The notes beneath the pieces were generated by a model. The model did no database searches, was not told the DNA's origin, and saw nothing but the letters and a program-made list of their open reading frames with translations. A stretch of 64,000 bases of DNA. It comes from Dyella subtropica (GTDB taxonomy: Bacteria; Pseudomonadota; Gammaproteobacteria; Xanthomonadales; Rhodanobacteraceae). How positions within the stretch are numbered: position 1 is the first letter of the stretch; each line of letters starts with the position of its first letter. The stretch is from NCBI RefSeq assembly GCF_026283965.1, contig NZ_JAPDPD010000019.1:43731-107730 (forward strand). Reading direction: 5' to 3'. A program made the position numbers and the translations under genes. Below are positions 15,905-25,690 of this stretch, piece after piece.

Positions 15905-16288
15905 ATGAACACGCCTCAGCCTGTAGCTCACCCTGTCCATTTTGGACGTATAGCACCGACTGTGACGGTTTCGGATATCGAGCGAGCTGTTCGCTTCTAT
16001 ACCGAAGTTCTTGGCTTTACCAAAGTATTCGAGAATGGTTCGCCGGTCGGATTCGTTATCCTCAAGAAGGATGCGGCTGAGCTCCATTTATCGCTTTCAA
16101 AGCGGCATAAGGCGACTGCTCAGAATGTGGCTCACCTTATGGTGTCGGAGGCAGCTGCGCTGTACGCACAGCTCGAACAGAGCCAGGTCAGAATCATCAA
16201 GGCCATTCGCGATGCGGATTTCGGCCTCAGATGTTTCGTCTTCGCAGACCCGGACGGCAATCGCATTGATGTCGGCCAGAGCATATAG
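15905..16288 (+). CDS. VOC/glyoxalase superfamily protein (bleomycin-resistance type)
   Basis: 127 residues with the two beta-alpha-beta-beta-beta halves of a vicinal-oxygen-chelate protein: RIAPTVTVSDIERAVRFYTEVLGFTKVF at the N-terminus and FGLRCFVFADPDGNRIDVGQS at the C-terminus, with the usual D-PDGN-I turn. The ATG at 15905 is preferred over an upstream start at 15719 because GGAG lies 10 nt ahead of it and the VOC domain begins directly after. The family includes glyoxalases, dioxygenases and antibiotic-binding proteins, so the role is open. Confidence 0.85.
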   Translation: MNTPQPVAHPVHFGRIAPTVTVSDIERAVRFYTEVLGFTKVFENGSPVGFVILKKDAAELHLSLSKRHKATAQNVAHLMVSEAAALYAQLEQSQVRIIKAIRDADFGLRCFVFADPDGNRIDVGQSI

Positions 16289-16429
16289 CGCGACGGATGG
16301 AAGTGTGAGTGGCGACAGGACTGGTGGGGAACGATGTCGCGAGCACCCATCCCTCACCCCAGCCCTCTTCCCGGCGGGGAGCAGAAGCATGCTCGCGCAC
16401 ACGTTGAGATGTGCACAGGAGACAGGTCC

Positions 16430-17335
16430 CTAGTCAGGGGCGTGGCTCGAAAAAGGCTTCACGGTTCCGAACTTTCCAGCGTGGTAGTCCGCGGTGGCTT
16501 GCTCAATCTCTTCGTGGCTATTCATCACAAATGGGCCCACCTGCACGAGCGGTTCGTTGATCGCCGGGCCCACAATGGCGACAAACTTCACTTCCCCATT
16601 CGCAGCATGCAGCGCCACCGTCCCCGTCACCCCGGCCGAGACGGTGACGGCTGCGCCCGAAGGCAGCTCGGTGGCATCGGTCTCCGTTGTGCCGAGTTCG
16701 CGCGCCGTCAGACTCCCGTGCCGGGCATAGAGCCAGAGATTCCAGCCGGCCGGTAGCGGCAGGTTGATACGGGTGTCGGCGTCCAGCCGACCATCCACGA
16801 TAAGGATGGGTGCCGGGGTATGCAGCGGGGACGTTTTGCCTCCCAGCGAGCCGGCCAGTACGCGCAGGCGCGTTCCAGGGCTTTCGATCACCGGCACGTC
16901 GGCGGCGTGCACCAGCATGGTCGCCGGCTCAAGGCGCTTCAGCGACTGCGGCAGGTTGACGAATAGCTGCAGTCCATCCAGCCGGGCCTGTTCGCCCTCC
17001 GGCTGCTGCGTATGCACGATGCCCTTGCCGGCCAGCGTCCAATGCAGGTCGCCGGGCTCGATCCGATGATCGTTGTGCACGCTGTCGTGGCTGCTCATCC
17101 AGCCTTGAGTCTCCTCGAACAGCACGGTGACCGCCGACATGCCGGCATGCGGATGCAGCTCGAAGGTTGGGCCGGTCATCACGAAGTGATCGGCCAGTAC
17201 CAAGGGGCTCATCGCACGATCGAAGTCGGTATGGCGGAACTGGCGGATATGGCAGTGCGCGCCGACGGCATGCGGTTCGCGCATAACCGGGCGCGAAAAG
17301 CGCAGGCGGCTGGGCCTAAGGGTGGGAGAGGACAT
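16430..17335 (-). CDS. Pirin family protein
   Basis: 301-residue bicupin of the pirin family. The N-terminal cupin carries FELHPHAGMSAVTVLFE with the His pair of the metal site and GKGIVHTQQPEG, where the usual Glu after His is Gln. The C-terminal cupin ends VGPFVMNSHEEIEQATADYHAGKFG, typical of pirins. Relatives include quercetinases and redox-responsive regulators. The ATG at 17335 replaces a longer frame that would run into the neighbouring protease gene; a GAGAAAAC stretch precedes it. It follows the S41 protease gene by 40 nt on the same strand, so the two may be cotranscribed. Confidence 0.9.
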   Translation of the reverse strand: MSSPTLRPSRLRFSRPVMREPHAVGAHCHIRQFRHTDFDRAMSPLVLADHFVMTGPTFELHPHAGMSAVTVLFEETQGWMSSHDSVHNDHRIEPGDLHWTLAGKGIVHTQQPEGEQARLDGLQLFVNLPQSLKRLEPATMLVHAADVPVIESPGTRLRVLAGSLGGKTSPLHTPAPILIVDGRLDADTRINLPLPAGWNLWLYARHGSLTARELGTTETDATELPSGAAVTVSAGVTGTVALHAANGEVKFVAIVGPAINEPLVQVGPFVMNSHEEIEQATADYHAGKFGTVKPFSSHAPD

Positions 17336-17375
17336 ATGTTTTCTCGTGATGGCGATGACCGAAACGCCCAAAGTG

Positions 17376-18392
17376 TCAGTGCGTCGACTTTCCAGCCGAT
17401 GTTGCTTCCTTCGCCAGCGCTGCATGCGCCAGTTCGAGCGCCTTGTCGAGCGCCTGGTCAGGTGGTGTCGGTACATCCGGCTTTACGCCAACCCCTTGCC
17501 AGTCGGTGCCTGTGATGGGATTGATCGAACGCATCTCCGGCAGCTTGATCAGGAAATGATCGGTCAGGCGCCGACGCTCATACGGGTGCGCACCTCCGCC
17601 ACTCGCTTCGCCCACCACGGTGATGCGTTTCATGGCTTGCAGGTCGTAAGCGAAAGCTTCTGCGGCGGAAAACGTTTTGTGCGAGATGAGCACATAGACG
17701 GGCTTGGTACCGCCGAATCGACGCCCAGGGACCCACACTGGCGTGGTAGTGCGGGTGAGCTGATTGCTAGGGCGATCGTAGATCGCGCTCATCTCCGCCG
17801 GCTTGTCCAGCAAATAGGCGGCCATCAGCATATCCATGCCGCTGTCGCCCCCGCCGTTGTTGCGCAAGTCGATAATCAAGACCTTGGACTGTGCCAGCAA
17901 GGTCATCGCGGATTGCAGCATGTCGGCGGCGACGCGCGGCGGCGCGAACACACGCAGGTCCAGGTAGCCGATGTTGTCGTCGATGCGACGCACGCTCTCG
18001 AAACCGTGATTGACCGCAGGGCCGGCCCAGCTGTCGTCGTCTTCTTCGTATTGATCGGCCGTTCGCGCGTCGGGGAGCGGCACGGGTTGGGCGCTGTAGT
18101 TGATGCGAAAATGCCCGTCACCGGAAAGCTTGCGTAGCTCCATCGTCAGCGCCTGCGCGAAAGCCTCGGGCTCGCTATCGCGCTTGAAGGCATCGCTCTT
18201 CGCCTCTTTGCGAATCGCATCGGCGACTTTGCGCCCCATTGCCGGGTCGACATACCGGGCCTGGATCACCTCGGCGGCCTGTTCGATCACTTCGCGTTGG
18301 CTGTTCGCTTTTAGGGCCGAAGCGTCGAGATCCGCGGCAGCGGCACAGTAGGAGCCGAGCGCCAATGAAATGGTCAGCACAATGCGTTTCAT
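17376..18392 (-). CDS. Exported S41 family (C-terminal-processing-like) peptidase
   Basis: 338 residues with a signal peptide (about 1-20). It resembles IRBP/TSPc-type S41 serine peptidases: NIGYLDLRVFAPP, then LIIDLRNNGGGDSGMDMLMAAYL, the catalytic-Ser strand YVLISHKTFSAAEAFAYDLQ and GEASGGGAHPYERRRL. No PDZ domain is apparent, so it is the shorter class. It should act in the periplasm on unfolded or tagged proteins. Upstream lies a MITE-like element; downstream is the pirin gene. Confidence 0.88.
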   Translation of the reverse strand: MKRIVLTISLALGSYCAAAADLDASALKANSQREVIEQAAEVIQARYVDPAMGRKVADAIRKEAKSDAFKRDSEPEAFAQALTMELRKLSGDGHFRINYSAQPVPLPDARTADQYEEDDDSWAGPAVNHGFESVRRIDDNIGYLDLRVFAPPRVAADMLQSAMTLLAQSKVLIIDLRNNGGGDSGMDMLMAAYLLDKPAEMSAIYDRPSNQLTRTTTPVWVPGRRFGGTKPVYVLISHKTFSAAEAFAYDLQAMKRITVVGEASGGGAHPYERRRLTDHFLIKLPEMRSINPITGTDWQGVGVKPDVPTPPDQALDKALELAHAALAKEATSAGKSTH

Positions 18393-18420
18393 AGTTAGGG
18401 ACCTGGGACGGAGATGCGAT

Positions 18421-18655
18421 TGACGTCGAATATCTGCGACGCGAGCGGTTAGCCCCTCCCCTTGCTTGCGACGCAGAGCTAGTCCCGTGGGACAGGGGGG
18501 GGCAGGGAGGGGGTAAGCCCTTGTGAAAACCTCTCCCGAAACGCCTTCTCAAGTATTCACCCCTCCCCAGCCCTCCCCTGTCCCACGGGACTAGCTTTGC
18601 GTCGCAAGCAGGGGAGGGAGCTAACAGCTCAAAGCAGGGGGAGAGGGGAGCATCG
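18421..18655 (-). repeat. MITE-like GC-rich palindromic element, copy 3
   Basis: Inverse orientation to copy 1 (reads CCTCTCCCGAAACGCCTTCT, CAAGTATTCACCCCTCCCC). Its two arms, about 18463-18500 and 18575-18612, are long inverted copies of each other built on CTTGCTTGCGACGC, AGCTAGTCCCGTGGGACAG. It fills the 271-nt gap between two genes; no coding content. Confidence 0.7.
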
Positions 18656-18663
18656 CGAAGCGC

Positions 18664-19863
18664 TTACGGCTTGACGACCTTGATGGCTGCAGTGTCGGCT
18701 GGCGCCGCCGGCAGGCCGAGCGGCGGCGCGAAGGTGTAGACATCGGAGCCAATGGCGTATCCAACGAAGTGGCCATCGCCGTCGGGCATGATGCGAATTT
18801 TATTCACCACGCGACCGAATTCGATCGGCTGCCAATGCGCACCGCCATCGCGGGTTTCAAAGCCACCTTGACTGGTGCCGACCCAGCCCAGCTGAGCGTT
18901 CGCGAAGCCGATGCCGAACTCCCGCACCTTGGCATCGTTGACCAGCGGAAGCTCTTTCCAGGTCATGCCGCCGTCGGTGGTCTTCGCTATCCGCTGCTGC
19001 GTTTCGTCTTTGTTTTCGCTGTCGCCCTGGATCGTGGCGTAGCCGATTTGGCGCGTGGGGAAGCTGCCTTTCCAGATCAGCTCGCCAGGGCGCTTGGATT
19101 CGTAGACTTTCTGCCAGGTTTTTCCGCCATCGTGCGTCGCTACGATCAGGGCGTGCGAGCGGTCGATATTCGCGTCGCTGCCGGCAAACACGATGCCGTT
19201 CATTTCGTCGAAGAACTTCACATCGACAATCATCGCCACCCACGGATTCATGTCGATGTTGGCCCAGCTGTTGCCGCCATCGAGCGAACGCAGCAGATAG
19301 GCCGGGCCGCCTACGCGTCCAGCGGCATGGATCATCGTATGGGTGGCGATCTTGCCAGCGTCGATGTAGTGCACTTTCTGCACATCGATGGCGCAGATGC
19401 CTTTGATCGCCGGCCCCGGCAGATTCATTACAGCGTGCCAGCTATCACCGCCATCGTTGGTTTCGTACAGCGGCGTGGGGTCGGTGACGCCAGGGAAATA
19501 GTCCGTGCCGAGATTGCCGGCGAACCCATGCTGCGGGTCGAGCATACCGATCGCACGAAAATAGGTGCCTGGCTGTTCTAGTACGCGTTGCCAGCTGCGA
19601 CCACTATCGTGACTGCGCCAGATGCTGCCCTTCTTGCCGTTGACGTAGAAGCCCGTGTCGCGATCAACAAACTGGATGTCGTCCTGTTTGCCTTTAAAGG
19701 CCTCGGTGGGGAGCTTCTGCCAATGCGCGTCGGCGGCTGGCGTCAGTGTAGCTGCGCCATCGTTCGTCCTTGGCAGCGTTGTGCATGCGGCCGTCAGCGC
19801 GATACTCGACGCCAACAGGGCGAGGCGTCGCCATTCCTTTGTCCTAGACACCATGGGTTTCAC
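18664..19863 (-). CDS. Lipoprotein with YCF48/BNR-like beta-propeller repeats
   Basis: 399 residues. A lipoprotein signal ends at LTAAC (Cys27). The body is a series of BNR/YCF48-like blades with the Asp-box pattern: WRSHDSGRSWQRV, YETNDGGDSWHAV, LRSLDGGNSWANI, VATHDGGKTWQKV, AKTTDGGMTWKEL and FETRDGGAHWQPI. Such propellers occur in photosystem assembly factors and in cell-surface proteins of unknown role. The start is GTG at 19863 or ATG at 19854; neither has a strong ribosome site. A TATAA-N6-TTATA operator lies 39 nt upstream and is shared with the MarR gene next door, so this gene is probably that regulator's target. Confidence 0.85.
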   Translation of the reverse strand: MKPMVSRTKEWRRLALLASSIALTAACTTLPRTNDGAATLTPAADAHWQKLPTEAFKGKQDDIQFVDRDTGFYVNGKKGSIWRSHDSGRSWQRVLEQPGTYFRAIGMLDPQHGFAGNLGTDYFPGVTDPTPLYETNDGGDSWHAVMNLPGPAIKGICAIDVQKVHYIDAGKIATHTMIHAAGRVGGPAYLLRSLDGGNSWANIDMNPWVAMIVDVKFFDEMNGIVFAGSDANIDRSHALIVATHDGGKTWQKVYESKRPGELIWKGSFPTRQIGYATIQGDSENKDETQQRIAKTTDGGMTWKELPLVNDAKVREFGIGFANAQLGWVGTSQGGFETRDGGAHWQPIEFGRVVNKIRIMPDGDGHFVGYAIGSDVYTFAPPLGLPAAPADTAAIKVVKP

Positions 19864-19901
19864 CGTCGCGATCAGGGTGGATAAGTTGACGGTGGAAACT
19901 G

Positions 19902-19917
19902 TATAAGTGCTGTTATA
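19902..19917. promoter_or_regulatory. MarR-type operator before the propeller lipoprotein
   Basis: Inverted repeat TATAA-GTGCTG-TTATA. The string AGTGCTGTTATAT recurs at the second operator (20456-20475) in front of the marR gene. It overlaps AT-rich promoter sequence. Confidence 0.65.
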
Positions 19918-19931
19918 TATGGTCTACCCAA

Positions 19932-20447
19932 CTAAAGGCACGGGGTGGGGGCTTTAGCATCACCCATCCCTTCGCGCTTCCTCAATTTTTGATGGGCCGA
20001 CTGTAGCCGGGCGGAAAAGGGGCGTCGTTCGAGGGCGTCGATCGCTTCGCGAAGGACTTGAGATAGCGGTGCGGATAGACCTCGCTCAAGGTCGGCGGCG
20101 GCGATAGACGTCGCTGCCCAGCAGTGCTCGAGTGAGGTGACTTTGCGTTCCGCATGGGCTGTGAGGGAGACGATGCGTTCGCGCCCGTCTCCTCCGCGCC
20201 CGTACTTCACCCACTTCTGCAACGTCATTTGCGCCACGGTCTGGCTGGCTGCGGAATGGGTGATGCCTGCGTGGTCCGCGATGGCCCGGATCGACGATGG
20301 GCCCAGCGCCATCAGTGCGCGGATCACCGGTGTGAAACGTGGCCGGTAATCCAGGCCCGCCTGCTGGTAGCTATCTTCTACCGCGCCATCCAGGAGTTCG
20401 GCGAGGTGGCGGAGCAACGTGCCTAAAGATGCGGTGGGAGCCTTCAT
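19932..20447 (-). CDS. MarR family transcriptional regulator
   Basis: 171 residues with a winged helix typical of MarR proteins: LGPSSIRAIADHAGITHSAASQTVAQMTLQKWVKYGRGGDGRERIVSLTAHAERK, that is helix-turn-helix plus the D-R wing. Flanking helices would form the dimer interface. The ATG at 20447 is only 8 nt from an operator matching the one before the downstream lipoprotein gene, indicating autoregulation and a very short or absent leader. Ligand unknown. Confidence 0.88.
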   Translation of the reverse strand: MKAPTASLGTLLRHLAELLDGAVEDSYQQAGLDYRPRFTPVIRALMALGPSSIRAIADHAGITHSAASQTVAQMTLQKWVKYGRGGDGRERIVSLTAHAERKVTSLEHCWAATSIAAADLERGLSAPLSQVLREAIDALERRPFSARLQSAHQKLRKREGMGDAKAPTPCL

Positions 20448-20455
20448 CTTCGAAA

Positions 20456-20475
20456 CATATGAGTGCTGTTATATG
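20456..20475. promoter_or_regulatory. MarR-type operator before marR
   Basis: CATAT-GAGTGCTGTT-ATATG, a 5-bp inverted repeat sharing AGTGCTGTTATAT with the site at 19902. It almost abuts the MarR start codon. Confidence 0.6.
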
Positions 20476-20533
20476 GCGTCAAGCCATCGATCATTGAGGG
20501 GCATAGGTCCTGAGGTATCCCCTCCTTTTAAGC

Positions 20534-20649
20534 CGTCATTCCAGCGCAGGCCGGAATCCAGTTTCAATAAGTCGTGCGAAGTACACAAAAACTGTTTTGA
20601 GTGCTTCGCACGGCATTTCTACTGGATTCCGGCCTGCGCCGGAATGACG
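20534..20649. repeat. REP-like long hairpin (bounding CGTCATTCC repeats)
   Basis: A 116-nt imperfect palindrome. The ends are CGTCATTCC and GGAATGACG; next come the arms GCAGGCCGGAATCCAGT and ACTGGATTCCGGCCTGC; the core contains GTGCGAAG...CTTCGCAC. The same half-site opens the composite repeats at 4107 and 24389. Probably a REP/RAYT-type element with no gene. Confidence 0.7.
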
Positions 20650-20698
20650 AGCAAAAACACGCTTCGCGCCCCGTCCCGATGCTTGAACTGACCGCCCC

Positions 20699-22102
20699 CT
20701 ACGCGGCAACCACGCGATTTCGGCCTTGATGTTTCGCGATGTACATGCGCTCATCAGCAACGCGTAGGATGGCGTCGATCGTGTCGCCGTCGCGGCCGAA
20801 TTCCGATACGCCGATGCTGATCGTGACCGCGCTCAGCCGGTGCGCGCCACTCTCAAACGATGCGCTTGCAATGGCGGCGCGCAGGCGTTCGGCTGTCGCG
20901 TGCGCCCCCGCAAGTGCAGCCTGGGGCAGCAGCACCATGAACTCTTCCCCGCCCACCCGGGCGAAGTCGTCATACGGCCGGATCGCATCCAGGCTTTTCT
21001 GCACGAACCCTTTCAGGATGTCGTCGCCGACACGGTGCCCGTAGTGATCATTGATGGATTTGAAATTGTCCAGATCGACCGACAGTAGGGAGAACGCCGC
21101 GCCGCCACGCTTGACCCGGCTGATCTCGGTTTCGATGTGCTCGATGAACTGACGTCGATTCGCCGCGCCAGTCAGCGGATCGGTGGCGGCAAGATGCGCC
21201 AACGTTTGATTGGCGCGTTTCAGTTCCTGCACTGCGTTTTCGGTACGCGCCATCTCTTCGCTGAGCTTCGCCATCAGCTCTTCTTGGCTGTAAATGGTCG
21301 AGAACGATCGCGTGGTGAGGAACGCTTGCACGACGCCGTAGCTCAGTAGAAAGAAGCCGCTCGCAAAAATCGCATGGGCGAGCCACCACATGTGGTTCCA
21401 CGGACGCCCGAGGATGAACGCAAGAGACGATAGCGCGAACGACGTGACCGAGATGGCGAAAATCACCATCAGTGGCGAACGGATGCGACGCAGCAGGAGC
21501 ATCGTCACGTTCAATGCGGAAAAAACAAGGGCTCCGCCTTCCATCGACAAGCGAGTCGGGAGGGCGCCGGCAATCGGCGAATTCGCGACATACGCCACGG
21601 CCAGATCCGCCAGCAGGAAGAACCCTACCCATCTCAGCCATGGACGGGGCGACCCGCGCCAATCCGCGTTGTCGGACGGTCGGTGATAGGAGAGCAGCCC
21701 GATCAACAGCAGCATCGACATCACAAACCGCGATGCCGGCCCATACAGCAGGAAGAGCCAGATATTTTGGTGCGCGAACCCGGTGAATACGCCATGCAGC
21801 GCATAGATCAGCACAAAGCCGAGAAAACCGAGTGTCATCCAGCGCAGCAGCGGTTCGCCGGAAGACTCGTAACAGCGCCACGTCACGTAAGTCACAAAAA
21901 CGCCTTCCAGCGTGGCGACGGCGATCGCGATTTCGTGGAACGTGTGGTTCTCGAATTTGAGCGTGGGGTCCTGAAAGAAGAACAGGTAGGCGATCAGGTA
22001 GGCCGGAATCAGCGCAAAACCCGTGAGTAGCAGGCGGGCATACGTTCTGGTTACAAGCTGGGCAGCAGAGGGCAGCCCGTCGGCGACCGTGATAGCGCTC
22101 AT
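20699..22102 (-). CDS. Membrane-bound diguanylate cyclase (GGDEF)
   Basis: 467 residues. Residues about 1-250 form some eight membrane helices (LLLTGFALIPAYLIAYLFFF; LLLLRRIRSPLMVIFAISV and others), a MASE-like sensor. A short coiled stretch (EELMAKLSEEMARTENAVQELKRANQTL) leads to a complete GGDEF domain: DPLTGAANRRQF, GGEEF at the active site and an RxxD inhibitory site (RPYD) just before it. It should make cyclic di-GMP with product inhibition. The ATG at 22102 follows GGAGG by 5 nt and is preferred over a GTG at 22120. An HD-GYP protein at 58.6 kb would do the opposite reaction. Confidence 0.94.
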   Translation of the reverse strand: MSAITVADGLPSAAQLVTRTYARLLLTGFALIPAYLIAYLFFFQDPTLKFENHTFHEIAIAVATLEGVFVTYVTWRCYESSGEPLLRWMTLGFLGFVLIYALHGVFTGFAHQNIWLFLLYGPASRFVMSMLLLIGLLSYHRPSDNADWRGSPRPWLRWVGFFLLADLAVAYVANSPIAGALPTRLSMEGGALVFSALNVTMLLLRRIRSPLMVIFAISVTSFALSSLAFILGRPWNHMWWLAHAIFASGFFLLSYGVVQAFLTTRSFSTIYSQEELMAKLSEEMARTENAVQELKRANQTLAHLAATDPLTGAANRRQFIEHIETEISRVKRGGAAFSLLSVDLDNFKSINDHYGHRVGDDILKGFVQKSLDAIRPYDDFARVGGEEFMVLLPQAALAGAHATAERLRAAIASASFESGAHRLSAVTISIGVSEFGRDGDTIDAILRVADERMYIAKHQGRNRVVAA

Positions 22103-22467
22103 GTGCACCTCCGATTTCACGTCGATTTCGCAAACGCGGGGCTCGTAGTTGGCTCCAAAAACGCATACGGGCCGCCAGTCGCCGGCATGAACGTCTGGTG
22201 TGAACGTTCGTGGCCCGGCGCGTGAGTCGCCTTCAAGTGTTCGTTATGCGAGGCGGAGTATAGGGGTGCCCTGATCAATTTTGCGTGGGCACATTGCGCT
22301 CCCTGTCCTCAAGGAGCTGACCGTGTCTGGCACGGTAGGCGCCACTGAAGTGGCGTTTAGAACGGTCGCGGTAGCAACAGAGGATGTGCTGCGACTTGTC
22401 GAGGGGCTTGGGAAGGGCCGCGCGCCCATTTCTACCCCATGCTCTCTACCCCAGGCGTGATGCCAAT
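22103..22467. other. Gene-free stretch before ald terminator
   Basis: Holds the promoter region of the cyclase gene and small hairpins such as GGCGCCACT-GA-AGTGGCGTT and GAACGTTC. No convincing gene or known element seen. Confidence 0.4.
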
Positions 22468-22503
22468 CATGGCCTCCCTGCGGCTCGCCGCAGGGAGGCC
22501 ATG
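22468..22503 (-). terminator. Terminator hairpin of ald
   Basis: A perfect 16-bp stem, CATGGCCTCCCTGCGG on one side, loop CTCG, 12 nt after the ald stop codon. A T-run is weak, but stem strength and position support termination. Confidence 0.7.
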
Positions 22504-22514
22504 CTCGCGAGACC

Positions 22515-23633
<1,119 letters not shown>

Positions 23634-23767
23634 GGCTGGACGTCTCTTGCTAGTACGAGTGGGAGGGTTGCTGGGCCGGCGGCATGGGTTGCCGACGACG
23701 CAGCAGTATGAACGGTGTGTTGAGCAATTTCTCGCTCATTTGGCGTGCCCGGCGGCGCATGTGTAGA

Positions 23768-23785
23768 ATTTTCACCACGAAAAAT
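23768..23785. promoter_or_regulatory. Candidate Lrp/AsnC site between ald and its regulator
   Basis: ATTTTC-ACCAC-GAAAAAT, a near-perfect AT-rich palindrome 19 nt before the regulator's ATG, with a further GTGGAATTTTA downstream. Its position suits autoregulation and control of ald. Confidence 0.5.
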
Positions 23786-23804
23786 CATAAATAAGTGGAA
23801 TTTT

Positions 23805-24278
23805 ATGCTGCGCACCGATTTGGCCCTCGACGAGCGGGATCGCGCGATCCTCCAGCTGCTGCAGCAGGACGGTCGCCTGACCAATATGGAACTCGCCCTG
23901 CAGATCAATCTGTCGCCCTCGGCGTGTCTACGCCGGGTGAAATTGCTGGAAGAGCGCGGCCTGATTTCACGCTATGTGATGCTGCTCGACGAGAAGGTCG
24001 CGGGCCTCCCTGGCACCGCTTTCGTGCTGGTCACGCTCGACCAGCAAGGCCGTGCCGCGCTCGACGCTTTCGAGGCAGCGATCCAGCGCCACCCGGAGGT
24101 CACCGAGTGCTGTCTGCTCGCCGGCGCGGCCGACTACATGGTGCGCGTGGCTTATGCCGACTCCGCCGACTTCGAGCGCATTCACACCGACATCCTGACC
24201 CAGTTGCCCGGCGTGGTGCGCGTGCAATCGACGCTGGCGTTGCGAACGGTGAAGAAGACGACGGCGTTGCCGGTGTAG
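23805..24278 (+). CDS. Lrp/AsnC family transcriptional regulator
   Basis: 157 residues: an N-terminal helix-turn-helix (LDERDRAILQLLQQDGRLTNMELALQINLSPSACLRRVKLLEERGLI) and a C-terminal RAM ligand-binding domain ending FERIHTDILTQLPGVVRVQSTLALRTVKK. It is probably the alanine/leucine-responsive activator of the divergent ald. The ATG at 23805 follows GTGGA; an upstream GTG at 23745 is not needed. A fragment nearly identical to its last 40 residues occurs at 34868-34993. Confidence 0.92.
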   Translation: MLRTDLALDERDRAILQLLQQDGRLTNMELALQINLSPSACLRRVKLLEERGLISRYVMLLDEKVAGLPGTAFVLVTLDQQGRAALDAFEAAIQRHPEVTECCLLAGAADYMVRVAYADSADFERIHTDILTQLPGVVRVQSTLALRTVKKTTALPV

Positions 24279-24308
24279 GGCCATGAGCGTGGCTCTTTGC
24301 ATTGGCCT

Positions 24309-24346
24309 CCTCTCCCCCGTTTACCGATTTGTGCACGGGGGAGAGG
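24309..24346 (+). terminator. Hairpin after the Lrp/AsnC gene
   Basis: A 12-bp stem CCTCTCCCCCGT / ACGGGGGAGAGG with a 14-nt loop, 30 nt after the stop codon. Likely terminator, without a clear T-run. Confidence 0.55.
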
Positions 24347-24388
24347 ATTGAGGTGAGGGGCGGGTGCTCGCGACAACGTTTCTACTTC

Positions 24389-24790
24389 GTCATTCCGGCG
24401 TAGGCCGGAATCCAGTGACGTTATCTCTCGGTTGTCGCGGCTGCGTGCCCTGGCACGCCTGCGGCGGGCTTCCGTCCTCCTGCCGGAGGCCGGGTCACTT
24501 CTCTTTGTTTGGTCACGCCTGAGCAGGAGCGATGGCGAACAGCGCAGCTGGCCCGAAGGGCGGAGGGCATGGATGCCCGGAGTCAAGAGAAGTAACCAAG
24601 AGAAAGACCACCCCGGTTCCGCGCCCTCCGGCTTCGCCTGCGGGTCCGTGAGGGCTGGCCGGGCTTTTCGACACGACGTCCCTGTCGTGTCGAAAAGGCA
24701 TCGACGTCCTGTCGATGCCCCCTTCGGGGCCTGATCGTCCAGCCCTCACCGCTCCACAGGGGCCCCAAAGATCAAAAGCAAACCCTCGCT
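24389..24790. repeat. Composite GC-rich intergenic repeat, copy 2
   Basis: Same modules as copy 1 at 4107: CGTCATTCCGGCGTAGGCCGG opening, AAGTAACCAAGAGAAAG, the CCCCGGTTCCGCGCCCTCCG block, GTGAGGGCTGGCCGGGC, ACGACGTCCCTGTCGTGTCG, an AAGGCATCGACG hairpin and CGTCCAGCCCTCACCGCT. An extra segment (about 24500-24580) splits the GAGAAGTAACC part relative to copy 1. Frames inside it are not genes. Confidence 0.8.
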
Positions 24791-24881
24791 CATGTGGAGT
24801 GTGGTTACTCCACATGGGTCAGAAAAGAAGCTGTATGAACAGCCCAGCGAGCGGGAATCCACGCTGGACACAAGCGGTCGC

Positions 24882-25670
24882 TCAATCCAGCGGACGCACC
24901 CAGATATTGCGGAAGCTGATGGGCTTTGAAGGGTCGCTGTGGGCCTGGAGCTTGATGGCCGCTTCCGCATACGGCGCGTACTTCGGCTTGCCAATGTAGA
25001 CGGTCTCACCGGTGAGCTGGGTATGGTTCTGCACCAGCACACCGTTGTGGATCAGTGTCACGTAAGCCGGCGACTTCAGCGTTCCGTCGGCGGCGAATGT
25101 TGGCGCCGTCCAGATGACGTCGTAGGTTTGCCATTCTCCCGGGGGGCGCATTGCGTTGACCAGGGGAGGTGTCTGTTTATAGACGCTGGCCGCCTGTCCG
25201 TTGACGTAGGTCTTGTTCTTCCACGAATCCAGGATCTGGATTTCGTAACCCTCGTCACCCGGGCCGGTCGACGCCAGGAACACGCCACTGTTGCCGCGCG
25301 CCTGGCCTTCGCCGGTGATGTCTTTGGGAACTTGCCATTCCAGGTGCAATTGATAGTTCTTGAACCGTTGCCTGGTCTGGATATTTCCCGCGGCCTTGTC
25401 GACCGTCACCACGCCGTCGTGGACTTTCCAGCGTGCGGGCGAATGATCCTTGGACGTTTCCCATGGCGCGAGATCGCGACCGTCGAACAGCACGACGGCA
25501 TCAGAGGGCGGTGCGTCGTCGTGTTTGCCTGGCGTTACGACCTCGGGCACGGGCTCCCACTGTTCGGTGGCTTTGGGATCGGGAGAGGTGACGGCTTGCG
25601 CCCACGTGGTCGACTGATCGGTTGCCGCGTACACGAACAAAGCAAGGGCAACCGCGATTCGCCGCTTCAT
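24882..25670 (-). CDS. Exported DUF1080 protein (3-keto-disaccharide hydrolase family)
   Basis: 262 residues with a signal peptide (about 1-26, MKRRIAVALALFVYAA). The DUF1080/PF06439 concanavalin-like sandwich is clear: VVLFDGRDLAPWE, KNYQLHLEWQVP, GNSGVFLAS, YEIQILDSW, GEWQTYDVIWTAP and GPIxLQxH-type AAIKLQAHSDP. Members hydrolyse glycosides already oxidised at C3. The ATG at 25670 has GGAG 8 nt upstream and replaces a longer frame to 25703. It is the last gene of the LacI-controlled operon, 20 nt after the preceding one. Confidence 0.9.
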   Translation of the reverse strand: MKRRIAVALALFVYAATDQSTTWAQAVTSPDPKATEQWEPVPEVVTPGKHDDAPPSDAVVLFDGRDLAPWETSKDHSPARWKVHDGVVTVDKAAGNIQTRQRFKNYQLHLEWQVPKDITGEGQARGNSGVFLASTGPGDEGYEIQILDSWKNKTYVNGQAASVYKQTPPLVNAMRPPGEWQTYDVIWTAPTFAADGTLKSPAYVTLIHNGVLVQNHTQLTGETVYIGKPKYAPYAEAAIKLQAHSDPSKPISFRNIWVRPLD

Positions 25671-25690
25671 GAGCCATCTCCGTTGGAAGA

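Noticed and set aside
24182..24815. Several short frames on both strands
   Set aside because: Readings of the second composite repeat copy; similar frames at 4.2 kb arise from the same repeat.
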